A stretch of 64,000 nt of DNA from Schaalia sp. 19OD2882 (lineage in GTDB: Bacteria > Actinomycetota > Actinomycetes > Actinomycetales > Actinomycetaceae). The notes beneath the pieces are model-generated. The model saw only the letters and a list, made by a program, of their open reading frames with translations. It had not been told where the DNA came from and ran no database searches. Below are positions 35,756-45,613 of the stretch, in pieces. Numbering within the stretch: position 1 is the first letter of the stretch; every line of letters starts with the position of its first letter. The translations under genes and the position numbers were made by a program. The stretch spans positions 868,001 through 932,000 of the forward strand of contig NZ_CP065521.1 of assembly GCF_018986735.1 (NCBI RefSeq). Reading direction: 5' to 3'.

Positions 35756-36742
35756 ATGACGAAGCTGCGCGTCGGTGTCCTGGGCATCGGCTCCATGGGG
35801 CGCCATCACGTCCGCAATGCGAAGAACACCGAGGGTTTCGAACTGGTTGCCCTGGCTGACCCGGCGGGTGACCGCTTCGGTGTCGCCGGTGACATGGAGG
35901 TTCTGCCCGACGTGGAGTCCATGATCGCGGCGGGCATCGATGCGGCGATCGTCGCCGTGCCGACCGTCTACCACGAGGACGCCGCCCTGAAACTGGCGGC
36001 GGCCGGGGTGCACACCATGGTCGAGAAGCCGCTGGCGGCCGATGTGGCCTCCGGTGAGCGGATCGCCAAGGCTTTCGCCGATGCCGGCCTGGTCGGCGCG
36101 GTCGGCTACGTCGAGCGTTGCAATCCTGCCCTGCTGGAGATGCGCAAGCGCATCCAGGAGGGACAGCTCGGCCAGATCTTCCAGATCGTCACTCGCCGCC
36201 AGTCGCCCTTCCCTGCCCGGATCTCCGACGTGGGCGTGGTCAAGGACTTGGCCACGCACGACGTGGACTTGGCTGCGTGGGTGGCGGGCTCGGAGTACGA
36301 GAGCGTGTACGCGCAGACCACGTACCGTTCGGGCCGCGAGCACGAGGACATGTTGGTGGCCTCGGGCCGCTTCCGCAACGGAGTGCTGGTCAACCACCTG
36401 GTGAACTGGATGAGCCCTTTCAAGGACCGTACGACGATCGTCACGGGTGAGCACGGGGCCCTGGTGGCCGACACCGCCATGGGGGACCTCACCTTCCACG
36501 AGAACGGCGACATGCCGGTCCAATGGGACCAGATCGCCGCATTCCGGGGTGTGTCCGAGGGGCAGGTCGTGCGCTACGCGCTGACCAAGCGTGAGCCATT
36601 GGCCGTCGAGCACGAACACTTCCGTGACGCGATCCTGGGTGTTGCTTCGGAGCACGTGACCATGGAGCAGGGCTTGACGGCGCTGCGCGTGGTCGAAGGC
36701 ATCCTTGACTCCGCCAGGACCGGAGACTCCGTCCGCTTCTGA
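35756..36742 (+). CDS. Gfo/Idh/MocA oxidoreductase (WbpB/WlbA-like)
   Basis: A 328-residue NAD-dependent sugar dehydrogenase. The Rossmann motif GVLGIGSMGRHHVRNA is at residues 6-21, and the EKPLA motif carries the catalytic Lys. The substrate domain has GYVERCNPALLEM and VVKDLATHDVDLA. In the WbpB/WlbA group it oxidises C3 of UDP-GlcNAc-uronate before transamination. A strong terminator follows 18 bases after the stop region. Confidence 0.85.
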   Translation: MTKLRVGVLGIGSMGRHHVRNAKNTEGFELVALADPAGDRFGVAGDMEVLPDVESMIAAGIDAAIVAVPTVYHEDAALKLAAAGVHTMVEKPLAADVASGERIAKAFADAGLVGAVGYVERCNPALLEMRKRIQEGQLGQIFQIVTRRQSPFPARISDVGVVKDLATHDVDLAAWVAGSEYESVYAQTTYRSGREHEDMLVASGRFRNGVLVNHLVNWMSPFKDRTTIVTGEHGALVADTAMGDLTFHENGDMPVQWDQIAAFRGVSEGQVVRYALTKREPLAVEHEHFRDAILGVASEHVTMEQGLTALRVVEGILDSARTGDSVRF

Positions 36743-36760
36743 TCCTCGATCGCCGAGGAA

Positions 36761-36803
36761 GCCCCGTGGGGGAACCGCTGGTTCCCCCACGGGGCCTTCT
36801 TTC
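36761..36803 (+). terminator. Rho-independent terminator after the sugar operon
   Basis: A long perfect stem (GCCCCGTGGGGGAACC with its complement, three-base loop) at 36761-36795 is followed by CTTCTTT. It is the strongest terminator in the window. Confidence 0.9.
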
Positions 36804-36921
36804 ACACCTGGTGGAGTTCGCGCCGGTCACAGGCGATTGTCCAGTATGTAATAGTTCGTCGGGCTTGGTTCGTTCATGTCACATGTGCAACACTGGCAAC
36901 ATTCCCATCACTGGAGGTTCC

Positions 36922-38694
36922 ATGTTCCGTCGCCCTCTCGCGACCACCACCGCCCTCGTGGCACTCGCATCAGCCGCCATCACACTGGTCGGTGCACCCA
37001 CCACGGATGCGGCCACAGGACTTGAAGGATTCGACGCGGGACTGCTGATCCACGACAGTCAGATGTACGGGTCGCAGGTCGCCTCCTCGATGACGGATGC
37101 GCAGATCCAGGCCTTCCTGGAGTCCAAAGGGGCCCGGTGCGAGGGCGGGGCCGATGGCTCGGATTGCCTGAAGGACGCCCGTTTCGACACCGCCACCATG
37201 GCCGCCACTAAGTGGTGCGTCGGCGCCTACCAGGCAGCCCGGGGGGAAAGGGCATCCACCATCATCGGCAAGGTGGCCCGAGCCTGCCAGGTCTCACCAA
37301 AGGTGCTGCTGGTCATGCTCCAGAAGGAGCAGTCCCTGGTCTCCACGACGAATCCGACGGCCCGCGCCTACGAGAAGGCCATGGGATTCCGATGCCCGGA
37401 CGCGGCACCCTGTGAACCCCAGTACGCAGGCTTCTTCCGGCAGGTCTACAACGCCGCCTCGCGACTGCAGCAGTACCGGGGCCAACCCGACTCCTTCAGT
37501 TTCCGCAACGGACAGACGGTCGACATCCAATACAAGTACGGCACCTCCTGCGGAAGCAAACGGGTGACCATCCGCAGCGCAGGTACCGCCGCCCTGTACA
37601 ACTACACTCCCTACACGCCCAATGCCGCGGCCCTGGCAGCAGGTGGGGGTACGGGGGACTCGTGCTCCTCCTACGGGAACAGGAACTTCTTCCGCTTCCA
37701 CTCCCTGTGGTTCGGACGGCCGAACACCGCCCTGGCCCCCGCAACCCAGACGCCGTCCGCACCTGCGACACCGAACGCTTCGGCAGGCGGGGTGCCCATC
37801 GTCGGCGGTTCCCTCACGCGCATCTTCGGCGCCGACAGATACGCCACCGCGGTGGCCGTCGCACGGGCGGCAGGCCTGTCCACACGAACGATCCACGTCG
37901 CCTCCGGGGAATCCTTCGCCGACGGCCTGACAATGGGCGCACTTGCGGGACGCGAGAAGTCCGCACTGCTGCTGGTGCGCAAGGACTCCGTGCCGACCTC
38001 GACCGCCGACTACATCCGCCAGAACCGGCCCACCACCATCCGCATCGCCGGCGAAACCGGAGCCGTCTCGGACGAAGTGGCCGGCGAACTGTCCCGTCTG
38101 GCCGCAGGAGCGAGGATCGAACGCCTCGGCGGCTCCAACCGCTACGAGACCTCCGCGCGCATCGCCGCCAAGCACCCCGGTGACACCAACCTCGTCCTGG
38201 TCACCGACGGAACGAACTTCCCTGACGCCCTCGTCGCCGGAGCCGCCGCCGCGCACCTCGAGGAAGCCGTCCTGCTGGTCCAGCACGGGGCGGTGCACCC
38301 CTCCGTGGCCGCCGAATTGCGGCGACTCGACCCGTGGGAGGTCGACGTCATCGGCGGAACCTGGTCCGAGGCGGACACGGACGCCATGTCCACCGCCGCC
38401 AACGACGCGCGGGTCAAGGTGATCGCCGGACCCGACCGCTACCTGACGGCCGCACGAGTGGCCTCCACCTTCTGGTCACCGGGGGTGCGCGACCTCACCG
38501 TGGCCACCGGAGCCGACTTCGCCGATGCGATGACGGCGGCACCACTGGTGGCCGCCAAGGACGCGCCCATGCTGCTGGCCCGCCCCGGATGCATCGAGGC
38601 CGGCTCGGGAGTCGACCTGCAGAACTCCCGACGCACGGTCCTTGGCGGAAGCGCCGTCGTCCCCGACGCCCACGCCACCCGCGCCTGCCGATGA
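36922..38694 (+). CDS. Exported protein with three CWB2 repeats, 1
   Basis: A 590-residue secreted protein. The signal peptide covers about 1-30 (LATTTALVALASAAITLVGA). A domain of about 230 residues follows (IQAFLESKGARC, VLLVMLQKEQSLVSTT, YGTSCGSKRVTI, CSSYGNRNFFRFHSLWFG) that recurs in actinobacterial exported proteins and may be lysozyme-like; its function is unknown to me. Residues 298-590 hold three cell-wall-binding type 2 repeats (IFGADRYATAVAVA, LGGSNRYETSARIA, IAGPDRYLTAARVA). In Clostridioides such triple repeats bind an anionic wall polymer. It is the first of three adjacent CWB2 genes. Confidence 0.85.
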   Translation: MFRRPLATTTALVALASAAITLVGAPTTDAATGLEGFDAGLLIHDSQMYGSQVASSMTDAQIQAFLESKGARCEGGADGSDCLKDARFDTATMAATKWCVGAYQAARGERASTIIGKVARACQVSPKVLLVMLQKEQSLVSTTNPTARAYEKAMGFRCPDAAPCEPQYAGFFRQVYNAASRLQQYRGQPDSFSFRNGQTVDIQYKYGTSCGSKRVTIRSAGTAALYNYTPYTPNAAALAAGGGTGDSCSSYGNRNFFRFHSLWFGRPNTALAPATQTPSAPATPNASAGGVPIVGGSLTRIFGADRYATAVAVARAAGLSTRTIHVASGESFADGLTMGALAGREKSALLLVRKDSVPTSTADYIRQNRPTTIRIAGETGAVSDEVAGELSRLAAGARIERLGGSNRYETSARIAAKHPGDTNLVLVTDGTNFPDALVAGAAAAHLEEAVLLVQHGAVHPSVAAELRRLDPWEVDVIGGTWSEADTDAMSTAANDARVKVIAGPDRYLTAARVASTFWSPGVRDLTVATGADFADAMTAAPLVAAKDAPMLLARPGCIEAGSGVDLQNSRRTVLGGSAVVPDAHATRACR

Positions 38695-38746
38695 TCCGCG
38701 CCGCCCGATCTCGAACCTGTCCACCGACCTCTACGGAAGATCACAC

Positions 38747-41233
38747 ATGCACACCCTTGGCCTGAAATCCCTCGCAGTGAGCGCAACCTTGGTCGCCCTC
38801 GTCGCGCTCGCCGGCCCCCGCACGGCCATCGCGGACCAGAACGGCCCCGACACCGGTGGCGCCCAACCGAATGCCAGCGCCACCCTGCTCGAAGGGGAGG
38901 TGCCCAGTGTCGAAGTCGGCATGGAGCAGGCCTTGGCCCCCGAGGACTACGGCACGGGCGCCGCACAGACCCGGGGGGAGGCCGCCAAGACCCAGGACGA
39001 GGTCGTCACCGCGGAGGCAGCGGCACGCCTCGTCGCCGAACAGGGGGCCAGTGGAGTCGTCGACGCGCAAGCCGTGGCAGGACCGGCCACTGACAGCGCG
39101 GGTCTTGCGGCCCGCGACCGGGCTCTCGACGCCGCACAGTCCGCACTGCCCCAGACCCAGGACCTCGCCAAGGTCCAGGTGGCCCGAACGAAGATCCAAT
39201 CCGACGTGGCCGTCCTCGGCGTGACCCTGCCCGGTGGGGCCACCCCCGAAGGGGCGACGATCACCTACCGTCTGCTCCACGGGGACACCTGGGACCAGTG
39301 GAAGGAATGGGACCTCGAGAACGAGGCCGAGGGCGCCCGCGGTAAGCAGGGCACCGACCCCCTGCTGGCCCTGGACGCCAGCGCCGTCGAGGCCGTCATC
39401 CGCGATTCGGAGGGAACACCCCTGCCCGATGCACGACTGGTCGTCATCGGCCAGGACGAAGAGCCCACCGGGCAGACACCCGCATCGGAGGCGACGTCGT
39501 CGCAAACCCCCGTCCCGCCGGCTCCCGATGGCGCGAGCACAACCGAGCCGACTGCGACCGATGCGCCCGCCCCGGCGTCCCCGGCCGAGATCGACTCCAC
39601 CACGCACCGGGCACCCGCCACGGCCGAAGAGGACACCGCAGCCCTGCTGAGCGGGACCACTGCGGGCGCTCGCCTGCGCGGCGCCGCAAACCCCGACCAA
39701 CTGAGCACCTACAGTCCCGGCTACCACGGGCTCCAGATCGTCACCCGCAAGGGTCTGGGGATCTCCTCCACCTCCGACTGGGACTTGGAGAAGATCACCC
39801 CGAAGGGTGTCGTCATCCACCACACGGCGGGCAACAACAACTACTCGCGCGCCCAGGCCCCACAGGCGGTGCGCGGCGTCCACCAGTACCACGCCTCGAC
39901 CCTGGGCTGGGGAGACGTCGGCTACCACTTCCTCGTGGACCGCTACGGCACCGTCTACCAAGGGCGCGAGGGCTCGCTGACGGGCTTCTACGAGGCCGGA
40001 CACGCGCGCGGGGCCAACAGCAACACGCTGGGAGTGTCCGTCGTCGGGGACTTCACGAATGTGGAGCCGCCCATCGCCGCCCAGAATGCGGTGGCCAAGG
40101 TTTCCGCGTGGCTTCTCAAGCGCATGGGCGCACACAATGTCGACGCCCCGATCCGGGTCACCGGCCAGCCGGCCGTGGGCCGCACCATCAAGACCTTGAG
40201 CGGACACCGTGACGTCGGGGGCACCGCATGCCCCGGCCAGGCCTTCTACGACAAGCTGCCGCGTTTGCGCACGGTGGTGCAGAACCTGCTCAACGGCCGC
40301 GACTCGTGGATCGATGCCAATGGTCAGATCCGCACAGGAGCCGCCGGTGCGGGCACCGGCCCCACCAAGCCGATGGTCTCGGGCGGACGCCTGTCCGGCA
40401 ACACACGTTTCGACACCGCTGTGGCGATCTCCCGCCACGCATTCCCCGACCACAGCGCCTCAGCCGTGTACTTGGTGAACGCGAACTCGCCGGTGGACGC
40501 GATGACCGCCGGCGTGGTGACCGACGGACCCGTTCTTCCGGTGCACGCCACCTCGGTCCCTGCAGTCGTCAAGGCGGAGGTCGAGCGGCTGGGCGCCAGC
40601 CAGATCGTTCTGGTCGGAGGCACCGGAGTGCTCTCGGACTCCCTGTTCCAGGCCTTCCCCGGCAAGGCTCGGGTGCGCTTGGGCGGTGCCGACCGCTTCG
40701 AGACGGCCCGCCTCATCGCCCGACGCGCCTTCCCCGGTGGGGCCCGTTCGGTCTACGTGGCCGACGCATTCGGAGCCGACGGCCAGGGATCACCCGACGC
40801 GGTGGTGGCGGCGAACGCCGAGGACGGTCCGGTCCTGCTCTCGCGTGTGGGAGGCCCCCTCGACCCGGGAACCCGTGCCGACATCACGCGCATGAGTTCG
40901 TCGGTGAAGATCCTCGGAGGCGCCGACCTGGGTGTCGCCGGTACCCGGCTGGCCGGCCCCGACCGCTACGCGACGGCGCTGGCCTCAGCCAAGGCGGCCT
41001 ACACGGGCAAGGTCAGCACCGTGTACCTGGTGCGCGGCGACGTCCTGGCGGACGGGGTGGCGGCCGGAGTCATCACCACCGGACCGCGCGTGCTCTCCCA
41101 CTCCGAGGTGCTTCCTCCCTCGGTGTGCACCTACCTCAAGCAGACCAGGCCGACGAAGGTTGTCGCCATCGGCGGGACCGGCGCCATCCACGACAGCACT
41201 TTGGACGAGGCGCGCGCCTGTGCCGCCGGGTGA
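38747..41233 (+). CDS. N-acetylmuramoyl-L-alanine amidase with CWB2 repeats
   Basis: An 828-residue secreted protein. The signal peptide ends near ADQ (residue 27). A variable Ala/Glu-rich region runs to about 180, a beta domain (YRLLHGDTWDQWKEWD) follows, and a Thr/Pro/Ala linker reaches residue 320. The amidase_2/PGRP domain at 325-510 has the Zn-binding residues in VVIHHTAGNN (H near 356), Tyr in GYHFLVDRYGTVY, and HRDVGGTACPG. Residues 545-828 hold three CWB2 repeats. It should cleave the stem peptide from peptidoglycan while bound to the wall. ATG at 38747 has GGAAGA upstream; 52 bases separate it from the previous gene. Confidence 0.9.
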   Translation: MHTLGLKSLAVSATLVALVALAGPRTAIADQNGPDTGGAQPNASATLLEGEVPSVEVGMEQALAPEDYGTGAAQTRGEAAKTQDEVVTAEAAARLVAEQGASGVVDAQAVAGPATDSAGLAARDRALDAAQSALPQTQDLAKVQVARTKIQSDVAVLGVTLPGGATPEGATITYRLLHGDTWDQWKEWDLENEAEGARGKQGTDPLLALDASAVEAVIRDSEGTPLPDARLVVIGQDEEPTGQTPASEATSSQTPVPPAPDGASTTEPTATDAPAPASPAEIDSTTHRAPATAEEDTAALLSGTTAGARLRGAANPDQLSTYSPGYHGLQIVTRKGLGISSTSDWDLEKITPKGVVIHHTAGNNNYSRAQAPQAVRGVHQYHASTLGWGDVGYHFLVDRYGTVYQGREGSLTGFYEAGHARGANSNTLGVSVVGDFTNVEPPIAAQNAVAKVSAWLLKRMGAHNVDAPIRVTGQPAVGRTIKTLSGHRDVGGTACPGQAFYDKLPRLRTVVQNLLNGRDSWIDANGQIRTGAAGAGTGPTKPMVSGGRLSGNTRFDTAVAISRHAFPDHSASAVYLVNANSPVDAMTAGVVTDGPVLPVHATSVPAVVKAEVERLGASQIVLVGGTGVLSDSLFQAFPGKARVRLGGADRFETARLIARRAFPGGARSVYVADAFGADGQGSPDAVVAANAEDGPVLLSRVGGPLDPGTRADITRMSSSVKILGGADLGVAGTRLAGPDRYATALASAKAAYTGKVSTVYLVRGDVLADGVAAGVITTGPRVLSHSEVLPPSVCTYLKQTRPTKVVAIGGTGAIHDSTLDEARACAAG

Positions 41234-41317
41234 ACGGATTCGGCGTGAGGAGTCGGAACGCCTCTTGCGCAGAACCATCTGTTGTCCACGAGGACAGTGA
41301 CCGGGCGACATGTGTCG

Positions 41318-41323
41318 TAGGGT
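41318..41323 (+). promoter_or_regulatory. -10 element for the third CWB2 gene
   Basis: TAGGGT lies 50 bases before the ATG at 41373 and suggests an independent promoter. Confidence 0.35.
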
Positions 41324-41372
41324 CGCTTTCTCCCCACATGCCGCCCATCCAGATCACGCGGGAAGTACCACG

Positions 41373-44300
41373 ATGAGACACACGCAGTTTGCCGGAACGC
41401 ACACCCGTCGGACAGGACGACGAACGCGCCTGCTCACCGCGATGATTGCCCTGAGTGTCCTGGTCGGTGGCCTCGTCCAGGCCCAAGTCGCCCGAGCAGA
41501 GCCCAGTGATCCGGCGCCGGAACCCGTGGAGGACCCGCAGTCGACCACCGTCTCACAGGTCCAGGAGGGAGCCACCGGCGATCCCAATGCCGATGCCCTG
41601 CCCGTACCCGGCGACGAGGTGGCGAGCACCCGCGAGGCGACCTCAAACCCGATCGCCCTTCACACCAATGCGGTCACAGCAGGCACAAGTGTTGGCCAAC
41701 GTGTGGTGACCGTTTCCCGTTCCAGCTCGCCCGGACAGGTCAATGTCGTCTCGGAGGCAGGCCGGTTCCAGTACGCGGCATCCTTGCCCGTGGGTACCGG
41801 CGCCTGGGCGATCGTCTCCGACGGGGCGACGGTGGTGATCGGGACGAACAATCCCGCATCCGTTGTCGAGTTCGATCCCGAGGCGCGCACCTTCAAGGGC
41901 ACCATCGGCCGGTGGCCGGGCGAGTTCATCATGGACATCGCCCGCGACCGAACTGTTCCCGGCGCGCGCGGCAGGTGGTACTGGGTGGGCTCGTACACCC
42001 CGACAGGTCCGCGTCTGCGGCGGATCAACCTGGACACTTTCGCCATCGAGGACCACACGCCCACTGATGGCAGGTGGAGGGACGTGAAATACGTTCGATC
42101 CCTTGACTCCACCGCCGGTGGTTTGCTGGTCGGACTCGGGGCCCCAGCGCGTGTGGAGCGATTCGACGCCGCTGCCGGACGAGCAGTGGGGTTCGGGCCC
42201 GGAAGGTGGCGACCCGCGGCGGTGAACATCGACGGACTCAGGAGTGCGTCCTTCCCCTACGCGATGGCTTCCCAGTCCGATTCGGCTCCTGACACGGGGA
42301 CTCCCTTGACCGCCATCGGTCAACAGAGCCCGGCCGTGCTTCGCATCATCGACTCCACCGGTCTGCGTGCGTCGGTCACACCCGAGGGCGCCACGGCGAT
42401 CGACCGTGTGGCAGCGGGCCGCGCACCGGGAGAGTTCTGGTTCACGACCAGGCCCGACGGGGCATTGCATCGCGTCGTCGTGGGTGATGACGGCACGACG
42501 GAGTACAGCGTCATTGCCACCCCCGTGTCTGACTCCGAGACCAGAATGCTCCAGGTTGCCGAGAACCGCGTGAGTGGACTCACTGGAACCGGAGATCTCT
42601 GGAGCCACGACTTGGCGTCAGGGCAGACCTCAGTCCTGAGTTCGCATGAACAAGGCGTGTCCGAAACCCCCGACACAGTTCCCCAAGGCATTGCCAGACT
42701 CGGTTCCTGCGTCCTGGTCGGAGGGCATTACCGTTACCAGGCGCATGGATCGTGTTCCCGGCCCGTCGTGCCAGTGCCCGGTGAACCGAAGGTGCAGACC
42801 ATGGTCGGCGAGGACCTCTACGCCGCCACCTATCCCAATTCCAAGGTGCTGAGGATCAACACCGACCTCGATGTCGCCGAGATCACCACCATCGGCCACG
42901 GACAGTCCCGCCCCCGGGCCATCCAGCACATGCCCGAAACCAACTCCCTGTGGGTCTCCACACGTCCCGACTACGGTCGACACGCAGGAGCCCTGACCCG
43001 CATCGACTTGGCCACCCACGCGAGCCGCGTCCATCAGAGTCCCTTCGGCAACGAGACGGCCACTGCTATTGCCGCCCGGGGCACTGACCTCTACGTCGGC
43101 ACCGAAACTGTCGGCGAAGCCGTGGATCCTCTGCCGGGGTCAGTGCCCAGGGTCGCTCGGATGGCGACCGATGCCTCCGGAGAACTCACTGTGCGCTGGA
43201 AGGTGACCCCCTTTTCTCGGGCCGTGGCCACCGCTGGGATCGTCTCCGAGGACGTGTACGCTCCCGCATTCGTCCTCGCACTGGCCACCGACGGGGAACT
43301 GGTCGCCCTGGACCCGAGGAACGGTGCCACCAAGTGGCGTCAGGACATTGGCGGCTACGCGCAGTCGATGCGTGTCGGACCGACCGGCATCCTCGTCCAC
43401 ATCGACGGCATGGTGCGGGCCCTCGCCGTTTCTGCCACAGGCGCAAGACTCAGCCCGGCGTGGAACCAGTCCACAAGATGGGCGGTTCTTTCCGAGGAAA
43501 CTCCCTCGGTTGCGGACGGCGTTTCCACAGACTTCGTACCCGCCTTGGTGACCTCCAGCGCCCTGACTCCCAGGTGGGTCAGGCGCCACTCCGGCCCCGA
43601 CCGTTACGCCACCAGCGCCGCAGTGTCCGCATCCCTGCCCGCCGGTGAGACCATGGTCATGGCCACCGGAGGCGATTTCCCCGACGCGCTCAGCGGAGCG
43701 TCCTACGCCGCCCACCTCAAGGCGCCCCTTGTGCTCGTCCACGGAGCCGTCCTTCCCGCGCCCATTCGTGGGGAGATCGAACGTCGAAAGGCCACGCGCG
43801 TGATTCTGGTGGGCGGCACCGGCGCCCTCCCGCCTGACATCGAGACCCAGCTGCGTGCCGCAGGCGTACGCAGCATCACCCGTGTGGCAGGCAATGACCG
43901 ATTCGCCACTTCAGTGGCAGTGGCCCGCAGGATCTTGAGCGAACGCAATGCCCGTGCCCTGCCGGTCGTCCTGGCCACGGGAAATGACTTCCCGGATGCG
44001 CTGTCCGCCGTACCCCTGGCAGCCGGGCGTCAAGGTCTGGTGCTGCTGACCAGCGGCACCTCCATGAGCGCGCAGGTGCGTGCCTTGGCGGCCTCGGCTC
44101 CTGAGGTCTTCACGGTTGGCGGACAGGCCGAACAAGCCGCACGCAGCGCCGGTGTGAGCATCACCGGCGCCCACACCGGATCCTCCCGCTACGAGACCGC
44201 GGACAAGGTGGCCTTGCGCATGTCCGATGCGCGAACCGCCGTGGTCGTCACGGGCAAGAGCTTCCCGGACGCCCTCAGCGGGAGCGTCCTGGCTGCACAG

Positions 44301-44462
44301 CGCTCCGGAGTGATCCTGTTGGACGACGGTGCCCGCACCCACCCGTGGGTGGCGCGACAGAGTTCGTGCCGTGGGCCGCGGATTTGGACTGATGTCGTCG
44401 GAGGAACGGGCGTTGTCGGCGGTGATGTCGAGAGGGTCCTGACCTGCTCCGGCTCCTGGTGA
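41373..44462 (+). CDS. Exported beta-propeller-like protein with CWB2 repeats
   Basis: A 1029-residue secreted protein, the largest in the window. A twin-Arg-rich signal peptide ends near QVARAEP (about residue 42). Residues 90-720 show repeated blade-like units (GAWAIVSDGATVVIGTNN, GEDLYAATYPNSKVLRI, ARGTDLYVGTETVGEAVD, LATDGELVALDPRNGATKW), consistent with one or two WD/PQQ-like beta propellers. Residues 736-1029 hold three CWB2 repeats (HSGPDRYATSAAVS, VAGNDRFATSVAVA, SSRYETADKVALRM). The propeller ligand is unknown. It converges on the epimerase gene. Confidence 0.82.
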   Translation: MRHTQFAGTHTRRTGRRTRLLTAMIALSVLVGGLVQAQVARAEPSDPAPEPVEDPQSTTVSQVQEGATGDPNADALPVPGDEVASTREATSNPIALHTNAVTAGTSVGQRVVTVSRSSSPGQVNVVSEAGRFQYAASLPVGTGAWAIVSDGATVVIGTNNPASVVEFDPEARTFKGTIGRWPGEFIMDIARDRTVPGARGRWYWVGSYTPTGPRLRRINLDTFAIEDHTPTDGRWRDVKYVRSLDSTAGGLLVGLGAPARVERFDAAAGRAVGFGPGRWRPAAVNIDGLRSASFPYAMASQSDSAPDTGTPLTAIGQQSPAVLRIIDSTGLRASVTPEGATAIDRVAAGRAPGEFWFTTRPDGALHRVVVGDDGTTEYSVIATPVSDSETRMLQVAENRVSGLTGTGDLWSHDLASGQTSVLSSHEQGVSETPDTVPQGIARLGSCVLVGGHYRYQAHGSCSRPVVPVPGEPKVQTMVGEDLYAATYPNSKVLRINTDLDVAEITTIGHGQSRPRAIQHMPETNSLWVSTRPDYGRHAGALTRIDLATHASRVHQSPFGNETATAIAARGTDLYVGTETVGEAVDPLPGSVPRVARMATDASGELTVRWKVTPFSRAVATAGIVSEDVYAPAFVLALATDGELVALDPRNGATKWRQDIGGYAQSMRVGPTGILVHIDGMVRALAVSATGARLSPAWNQSTRWAVLSEETPSVADGVSTDFVPALVTSSALTPRWVRRHSGPDRYATSAAVSASLPAGETMVMATGGDFPDALSGASYAAHLKAPLVLVHGAVLPAPIRGEIERRKATRVILVGGTGALPPDIETQLRAAGVRSITRVAGNDRFATSVAVARRILSERNARALPVVLATGNDFPDALSAVPLAAGRQGLVLLTSGTSMSAQVRALAASAPEVFTVGGQAEQAARSAGVSITGAHTGSSRYETADKVALRMSDARTAVVVTGKSFPDALSGSVLAAQRSGVILLDDGARTHPWVARQSSCRGPRIWTDVVGGTGVVGGDVERVLTCSGSW

Positions 44463-44479
44463 CGGGGACCCCGCCGTCA
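44460..44479. terminator. Compact convergent hairpin
   Basis: TGACGG at 44460-44465 and CCGTCA at 44474-44479 form a six-base stem that includes parts of both stop codons. It may act as a small bidirectional terminator. Confidence 0.35.
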
Positions 44480-45544
44480 GGCGAAGGCTTCGACGATGGC
44501 TTGGACGGCGCGGCGCGCCGCGTGCCCGTCCCCGTAGGGGGTGGCGTCTGTGTCGGCGGGACGGGGGCGGGCCACGGCCTCGGACAGGGTGGTGCCGGGC
44601 TCGACCAGGACGTTCCAGCCGAGCTCGACGGTTTCGACCCATTCGGTCTGGGGGCGCACTGTGGTGCAGGGGACACGCAGCAGGAAGGCTTCCTTCTGCA
44701 GCCCGCCGGAGTCGGTGACGACTCCGCGGGCATGCAGGGCGGCGGCAACCAGGTCGGGGTAGGCAAGGGGCTCGTGGATGAGCAGATTTCCTTGACGCGG
44801 GTCGATTCCGTGCTCGACGCACTTGGCCAGCATCCGCGGGTGTGCGAGCAGCACCACGGGGTGGTCGACTCTGCCCAAGGAGTCGAGGATCGCCTGGAGG
44901 CGATCGGCCGAGTCGGTGTTCTCCGCCCGGTGGATGGTTGCCAGCGAGTAGGTGCCGTCCTCCAGGCCGAGTTCAGTGCCGACGGGGGAGGGGAGTTCGG
45001 CCACCTGGTCGCGCACCTGCAGCAGGACGTCCGTCATGACGTCGCCGACGACCTTCGTGCGGTGGGCAAGGCCCTCAGTGGCCAGGTGGTCCGCGGCGAC
45101 TTGGGTGGGTGCCAGGAGCAGGTCGGCCGCGTGGTCGGTGAGGACCCGGTTGTGTTCCTCCGGCATGGCCCGGTTGAAGGAACGCAGGCCGGCCTCCAGG
45201 TGGGCCAGAGGCAGGTGCATTTTGACTGCGCACACTGCGGCCGCCAGCGTCGAGTTCGTGTCCCCGTAGGCCAGGACGCAGTCGGGCTCCAGGTCGGGAA
45301 GATGGTCGTCGAGGGCGCCCATCATGGCGCCGGTCTGGTGGCCCTGGCTGGCTGAGCCCACCCCCAGGTGGACATCCGGCTCGGGGATGCCCAGGTCGCG
45401 GAAGAAGACGTCGGAGAGCATCGGGTCGTAGTGCTGACCCGTGTGGATGATCCTGTGGTCCACGTCCAGGTCCTTGCAGGCGTGGGCGATGGGGGCCAGC
45501 TTGACGAACTGGGGGCGTGCCCCCACGACGGAAACGATGCGCAT
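44477..45544 (-). CDS. Non-hydrolysing UDP-GlcNAc-type 2-epimerase
   Basis: A 355-residue epimerase of the WecB/WbpI family. VVGARPQFVKLAPIAHA, HTGQHYDPMLSDVFF, VLAYGDTNSTLAAA, HLEAGLRSFNRAMPEEHNR, HRAENTD and DSGGLQKEAFLL are all conserved. It could make UDP-ManNAc or, given the WbpA/B/D/E-like genes in the locus, convert UDP-GlcNAc(3NAc)A to its 2-epimer as WbpI does. The long open frame upstream is not conserved; ATG at 45544 begins the family N-terminus and has TACCAT 7 bases upstream. Confidence 0.9.
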   Translation of the reverse strand: MRIVSVVGARPQFVKLAPIAHACKDLDVDHRIIHTGQHYDPMLSDVFFRDLGIPEPDVHLGVGSASQGHQTGAMMGALDDHLPDLEPDCVLAYGDTNSTLAAAVCAVKMHLPLAHLEAGLRSFNRAMPEEHNRVLTDHAADLLLAPTQVAADHLATEGLAHRTKVVGDVMTDVLLQVRDQVAELPSPVGTELGLEDGTYSLATIHRAENTDSADRLQAILDSLGRVDHPVVLLAHPRMLAKCVEHGIDPRQGNLLIHEPLAYPDLVAAALHARGVVTDSGGLQKEAFLLRVPCTTVRPQTEWVETVELGWNVLVEPGTTLSEAVARPRPADTDATPYGDGHAARRAVQAIVEAFA

Positions 45545-45551
45545 GGGCACA

Positions 45552-45557
45552 ATGGTA
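45552..45557 (-). promoter_or_regulatory. -10 element, epimerase gene
   Basis: Minus-strand TACCAT is followed by 7 bases and the ATG at 45544. Confidence 0.4.
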
Positions 45558-45613
45558 GTGCCCGTGTCCGTTTGGGACGGGCACCCGGATGACACCGAGG
45601 AGAACCTGCGCCG

